A stretch of DNA of 17,780 bases from CAZHWR01 sp964536085 (GTDB taxonomy: Bacteria; Bacillota; Clostridia; Oscillospirales; Ruminococcaceae), in NCBI GenBank assembly GCA_964536085.1, contig CAZHWR010000038.1:1-17780 (forward strand), given 5' to 3'. Within the stretch, counting starts at the first letter, position 1. Each line of letters begins with the position of its first letter. Position numbers and translations under genes: made by a program. The notes below the pieces were generated by a model. It worked only from the letters and a program-made list of their open reading frames with translations, had not been told where the DNA came from and made no database searches. Of the stretch, positions 14,258 to 17,780 are shown one piece after another.

Positions 14258-16762
14258 TCAGCCGCCGATACGTATTTTTGTTTTATCTGAGCTGCAAATT
14301 CGGGTTTTATCCCTAAACGCAGTCATATAAACCTCATATTCGCCGGGGATATCCACAGTCGCTGAAAAACGGTCGGAAATAAATATATCTCCGCTCTTGT
14401 ATCCGTTGGGGATTATATTGTCGAATACAAGCTCGTTTTCGCTCGAAGCGCAGTAAAGCGCGTAATGCGTTGCGTCGCTTATTATGGGGTATTCCACCCA
14501 AATAGCTTCAAAACAGCTTCCCGTCTTGATTGTAAACTCATATTCTTCGGGAATTATATGAACGCTTTCAATCTCACCGCAGCTGCAATCAAATTCAAGA
14601 GTGTTTAGATTGTCTGCACAAAAGCTCATGTGCTTTTGCTCAATAAGAGACTTCAACCCTTCTACCCTGCCGATTTTGTTATTAACCGAAACGTTTTTCT
14701 GTACTCTGCCATTAACGACGACCGACAGTTCTCCGTTGGTTTTTGTTTTAATTACGGCGCTGTATTCGCTCGCCGGAGGAACCGCGATATTTTCAAGCTT
14801 GCAGCCGCGCTCTGTGCGGATAAAATCGTTTCTCACAACCTTGTCGCCGTTTTCTCCGATTTTCGGGAACTGCGATATTTTCAGCCTTCCGCATCCGTAC
14901 GGTATAAGCGTTATTTTTTCCTGCAAAGATTTATCCGAGCTGATTTCACCGAACGGAAGCTCTCCCGTGAGGTTTCCGTCCAGCTTCCAGCCGGGGATTA
15001 TCTGCCCTGTAGCCGTAAGCTCGATTGGCGCTTGGTCGAAGATAAACGGATGGTCGGTAATTTCGTTGCGACTAATCTCAAAAGAACTTTCAGGGTTCTC
15101 GCTGTCGGTCACCAAGCCGTAATTCCAGCGGCTGTCCGGAAACGCCTCCCAGCATTTGCATCTACCGTACAGCGGCGACGTTATTTCGCGGCAGGAACGG
15201 TCGCCGGGAGCTTCTATCCAGTTTTCCTCGATTTTAAGCGCATACAGCAGCGCGCCGCGCTTGACCGACGCAAAGCCGTTGTACCATGTTGAAATTTGAA
15301 TTTTAGCAGGAAGCTCAAGCTCAATTTTGTCTCCCGCCTTCCAATCGCGGCAAACGGTAAAATACCCGTTTTGAACACTGTCAATAGCGACGTTTTCCGA
15401 ATTTATTCTAATCGCGGGCGAATCGCACCAAGCGGGAATCCTTAACATGAGCCCAAAGTGCGCGTTGTCGCCTGAATAGTCAATACAAATTTTATCATCA
15501 AACGGATAATCGGTTATCTGTTTAAATACAGCGGTTTTTGAATCTGCAACCTTAGCCGTGACTTCGTTTGATCCGTAGCAAACAACGGCTAGCCCTCCGT
15601 CGGCGGTAGCCATCCACATGCTTTGGAAAAGCTTTGGCCAGCCCATGTGGTTATTGGCAAAACAGCAATCAAATCCCCCGGGAGCGCCGAATGCAGCGTC
15701 GTCCCCGTGGTCGCAGTCAAATTCGCGCTTGCCTCTGGTAGCTAGCGCCTGATTTTGCGTTATGTAATACACATGCCCGAGATAATCGGGTGCATACGCC
15801 GCGGGAAGCGCGTTGAACGCCAGCGTTTCCAATCTGTCGCCGAGCCAGCCCTCGCCCAAAATCCGCATTGCGATTTCCGTCGACAGCATACCCTCGGTGA
15901 TACCGCAAAGCTCGGTGCCGCGCGTGGGCTTGTTGTCCCTTGCGGCTTCATCGGAATTAGGAAGCTCGTCTACTCTGCCGTGGTCAAGACGGATATTGTC
16001 AAGCCCGATTTTAAACGCGTTTTTGTCCGCAATATTATGTGAGCTTTGGTAATAGACTATCGGCATTTTAAGCGCCTGACTCGTATTTACAACATGCTCG
16101 CGCACCGTGGAGTTTGTGAAAATTTCCGTCCAGTCCTGTGTTTGGGATTTTATAAGCTCGCCAAGTTCTAAAAGCCAGTCGGTTTCTTCGGGTGCAGAAC
16201 TGTCGTACAGCTTATTATACAGCCAATAAACACTGTCCATATTATCGCCGCCGCGGGCATGCGCCCATGAGTAAAGCGGGTTTTCCGGAAGCATTTTTAA
16301 CTGATATCTGAAATATTTCTCCATGAACGGCAAAACGCGCCCATCAGATTCACCGGTGGCTTCATAATAATCCCGAACCGCCATCAAAACAGGCATTCTC
16401 GGCCACCAGTCGGTATTGGATACAGGGCCGAAAAATCCATCGTCATCTTGGCTTTCAATTGCAAAGTCTATCCATTTCTGCGCTTTTTTTATAAGCCTTT
16501 TGTCGCCCAACTGATACGCCTGCGCCACAAGCCCGCGCATATAATACGGTCCGCGTTCCCAGTCTTCGCCGTTTCCGCCGAGCCATGCGCTGTTTTCGCT
16601 GTAGTCAGGATATTTTTCCATTTCCTCGGTAAGCCCGTTTGACAGCATTAAAAGCTGGTTATTCAGCCATCCCTTTACTTTTATGCTTCCGAGCGGCAAT
16701 ATGGCAAATTTATTTGCAGCCAGTTTTCCTTTATTGAAATCATAATTTTGATTTTCCGCCAT
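14258..16762 (-). CDS. GH127-type glycoside hydrolase (DUF1680), putative beta-L-arabinofuranosidase
   Basis: An 834-residue cytoplasmic-looking protein (no signal peptide) with an (alpha/alpha)6-barrel-type N-terminal half and beta-sandwich modules after it. Family-defining sites are visible: NSDE (269-272), GTELCGITE (282-290) with E284-x-C286, and GGFDCCFANNHMGWP (362-375) with C366-C367. GH127 enzymes use a zinc-bound cysteine nucleophile held by one Glu and three Cys, and these four match that set. The known GH127 activity is beta-L-arabinofuranosidase; relatives act on other sugars, so the substrate is open. Residues about 750-834 resemble a fibronectin type III-like module. The gene stands alone and is longer than the roughly 650 residues of basic GH127 enzymes. 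An AGGACGG site precedes the ATG. Confidence 0.88.
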   Translation of the reverse strand: MAENQNYDFNKGKLAANKFAILPLGSIKVKGWLNNQLLMLSNGLTEEMEKYPDYSENSAWLGGNGEDWERGPYYMRGLVAQAYQLGDKRLIKKAQKWIDFAIESQDDDGFFGPVSNTDWWPRMPVLMAVRDYYEATGESDGRVLPFMEKYFRYQLKMLPENPLYSWAHARGGDNMDSVYWLYNKLYDSSAPEETDWLLELGELIKSQTQDWTEIFTNSTVREHVVNTSQALKMPIVYYQSSHNIADKNAFKIGLDNIRLDHGRVDELPNSDEAARDNKPTRGTELCGITEGMLSTEIAMRILGEGWLGDRLETLAFNALPAAYAPDYLGHVYYITQNQALATRGKREFDCDHGDDAAFGAPGGFDCCFANNHMGWPKLFQSMWMATADGGLAVVCYGSNEVTAKVADSKTAVFKQITDYPFDDKICIDYSGDNAHFGLMLRIPAWCDSPAIRINSENVAIDSVQNGYFTVCRDWKAGDKIELELPAKIQISTWYNGFASVKRGALLYALKIEENWIEAPGDRSCREITSPLYGRCKCWEAFPDSRWNYGLVTDSENPESSFEISRNEITDHPFIFDQAPIELTATGQIIPGWKLDGNLTGELPFGEISSDKSLQEKITLIPYGCGRLKISQFPKIGENGDKVVRNDFIRTERGCKLENIAVPPASEYSAVIKTKTNGELSVVVNGRVQKNVSVNNKIGRVEGLKSLIEQKHMSFCADNLNTLEFDCSCGEIESVHIIPEEYEFTIKTGSCFEAIWVEYPIISDATHYALYCASSENELVFDNIIPNGYKSGDIFISDRFSATVDIPGEYEVYMTAFRDKTRICSSDKTKIRIGG

Positions 16763-16808
16763 GATAAATTACCGTCCTTTTGTAAGATATTCATCGGTAT
16801 CTTGTCTA

Positions 16809-16871
16809 TTACTGCTAATCATCAGTAAACCGTGTTACTCCGAGATACAAATTTAAAAAACTTTTATTTGT
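16809..16871. promoter_or_regulatory. Candidate operator sites in the glycosidase/DNA-glycosylase divergent gap
   Basis: Two inverted repeats stand out: TTACTG/CAGTAA with an 8-nt gap (16809-16828; a further TTACTC lies at 16835-16840) and ACAAAT/ATTTGT with a 13-nt gap (16847-16871). The second overlaps the region before the plus-strand promoter. A sugar-responsive regulator could bind here, but no regulator gene is in the window and no named operator is matched. I found no clear promoter facing the glycosidase gene. Confidence 0.35.
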
Positions 16872-16878
16872 TCTATGC

Positions 16879-16906
16879 TTGAAAATCACAGCAACACAGT
16901 TATAAT
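16879..16906 (+). promoter_or_regulatory. Promoter of the DNA-deoxyinosine glycosylase gene
   Basis: TTGAAA (16879-16884) and a perfect TATAAT (16901-16906) are separated by 16 nt. The predicted start near 16913 gives a leader of about 60 nt to the chosen start codon. Confidence 0.75.
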
Positions 16907-16974
16907 TATACATATTCCCATGATTATTTCAAGAAAAAATAATATACAAACTAAAAGTGAAAGGATTATCTATA

Positions 16975-17472
16975 TTGTATAAAAAAGTTTTCCACACTAT
17001 CGACCCTGTTTATGACTCAAATTCGCGAATTTTAATACTCGGCAGTATTCCGTCTCCAAAATCCCGCGAGCAAAAGTTTTACTATGCGCATCCGCAAAAC
17101 AGATTCTGGCGCGTCTTAGCGCATGTGTTTGGCATTTCACAAAGCGAGCTTTTGTCCACAGAACAAAAACGCACATTTTTGCTCAAAAACCGTATAGCTC
17201 TCTGGGATGTTATCAGCGAATGTGAAATCAGCGGCGCTTCCGATTCGTCTATCAAAAACCCGATTCCGAACAATTTAAATCGAATTATTAAATCATCTGA
17301 TATCCGCGCCGTGTTCACCACGGGAAAAAAGGCGTTTGAGCTGTACAACAAGCTTTGCCGTGCGGATGTTTTGATGGACGCCGTATGTCTGCCCTCAACA
17401 AGCCCTGCAAACTGCGCGGTAACATTCGAACAGCTTGCAGATGAATACAAAGCTATACTTGAATATCTTTAA
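16975..17472 (+). CDS. DNA-deoxyinosine (hypoxanthine) glycosylase, UDG superfamily
   Basis: This base-excision repair enzyme removes hypoxanthine, the deamination product of adenine, from DNA. The 165-residue protein has the family block ILGSIPSPKSREQKFYYAHP (20-40) followed by QNRFWRVL, with N42 in the catalytic position. A later LPSTSPAN block corresponds to the second active-site motif of the UDG fold. Two starts are possible: GTG at 16957 without a good ribosome site, and TTG at 16975, nine nt after AAAGGA. I chose the TTG. It has its own promoter and ends before a hairpin. The specificity comes from resemblance to the hypoxanthine-DNA glycosylase subfamily; activity on uracil or xanthine is not excluded. 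Confidence 0.9.
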   Translation: MYKKVFHTIDPVYDSNSRILILGSIPSPKSREQKFYYAHPQNRFWRVLAHVFGISQSELLSTEQKRTFLLKNRIALWDVISECEISGASDSSIKNPIPNNLNRIIKSSDIRAVFTTGKKAFELYNKLCRADVLMDAVCLPSTSPANCAVTFEQLADEYKAILEYL

Positions 17473-17537
17473 CTTTAATTCCTTTTCTGCCGACATAATA
17501 ACAATACACAGTAAATTATGCTTTTTGGGCAGACTGA

Positions 17538-17565
17538 AAGAGGCAGAAAAAAATTTCTGCCTCTT
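17538..17565. terminator. Terminator hairpin between convergent genes
   Basis: A 12-bp perfect stem (17538-17549 with 17554-17565, AAGAGGCAGAAA type) has an A4 loop. A T6 run follows nine nt later on the plus strand. It lies between the DNA glycosylase gene and the convergent partial gene at the right edge. Confidence 0.7.
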
Positions 17566-17571
17566 GGTTCG

Positions 17572-17780
17572 TTATTTTTTCTTTGTGGCGACTCCCTTTT
17601 TGTTAGTCTTATATGTCTTTTTGCCGATTTGGATTTTTTTCTTGTTTTTCTGAACTACGCCTTTTTTGTCGACAATATAGGACTTCTTACCTGCCTTTAC
17701 AAGCTTGTATTTTTTAGGCGCTTTTTGCACAACGCCGGATTTGTTTACTATATAGGACTTTGCGCCGACCTTGACCAATT
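17572..17780 (-). CDS. C-terminal end of a lysine-rich tandem-repeat protein, 5' part outside the window
   Basis: Only the last 68 residues are visible; the frame is open to the edge, so the real start lies to the right. It consists of degenerate repeats of 20-25 residues: LVKVGAKSYIVNKSGVVQK, LVKAGKKSYIVDKKGVVQK, then IQIGKKTYKTNKKGVATK, ending KKK. The G-K-K-x-Y-x3-K-G-V unit resembles the GxxYYxxxxG style of cell-wall-binding repeats, with lysine in place of most aromatic and polar positions. This suggests a strongly basic, probably secreted, wall- or polyanion-binding tail. That reading is inference, since the signal peptide and main domain are not seen. Confidence 0.6.
   Translation of the reverse strand, partial: LVKVGAKSYIVNKSGVVQKAPKKYKLVKAGKKSYIVDKKGVVQKNKKKIQIGKKTYKTNKKGVATKKK

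Noticed and set aside
14601..15292. Two long plus-strand open frames (173 and 220 codons) within the glycosidase gene
   Set aside because: Both are antisense to the well-supported GH127-type gene and lack ribosome sites or family motifs.

Overview
The window reads as chromosomal DNA of an anaerobic, spore-forming Firmicute of the Clostridia, probably an uncultured gut-type member near Oscillospirales/Ruminococcaceae. This rests on the yqfC-yqfD-phoH-ybeY-dgkA-era-yqzL-recO gene order, the sporulation genes yqfC, yqfD, ylbJ and a spoVB-like flippase gene, moderate GC content and AGGAGG-type ribosome binding sites. No RNA gene, CRISPR array, insertion sequence or phage gene was seen. The taxonomic guess is inference; the gene identities come from motifs read directly.

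Positions 1-5467 (minus strand) hold a conserved sporulation, RNA and repair cluster: yqfC, yqfD, phoH, ybeY, dgkA, era, a 57-residue YqzL-like gene and recO (cut off by the window edge). Several genes overlap (phoH/ybeY 32 nt, ybeY/dgkA 4 nt, yqzL/recO 11 nt), implying translational coupling. The yqfF/pgpH and cdd genes found at this locus in Bacillus are absent. A 16-bp hairpin separates dgkA from era. Divergently, 5560-6892 holds ylbJ, behind a good sigma-E-like promoter, and an overlapping small four-cysteine protein, closed by a strong shared terminator at 6945-6976.

Positions 7010-10436 (minus) hold a zinc-ribbon/kinase-fold/transmembrane/two-PASTA protein and a SpoVB-like MOP flippase. 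The kinase domain has lost the ATP lysine, the HRD aspartate, the metal-binding asparagine and the DFG aspartate while keeping its fold motifs. It is therefore a membrane-anchored PASTA pseudokinase, the most interesting item here. Its own TTGACA promoter lies just downstream of the flippase gene, and it has a leader of about 155 nt.

Positions 10645-12465 (plus) hold typA/bipA with a terminator. Next come two decayed, formerly ATGA-coupled genes (12684-14194): a DUF1700-type membrane protein with about four frameshifts and a DUF4097-type adhesin-like protein with two stops and one frameshift. A terminator at 14195-14232 separates them from a large intracellular GH127-type (DUF1680) glycosidase on the minus strand (14258-16762).

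Divergent from the glycosidase is a DNA-deoxyinosine (hypoxanthine) glycosylase gene with a clear promoter. The right edge holds the lysine-rich repeat C-terminus of a further minus-strand protein that runs out of the window.
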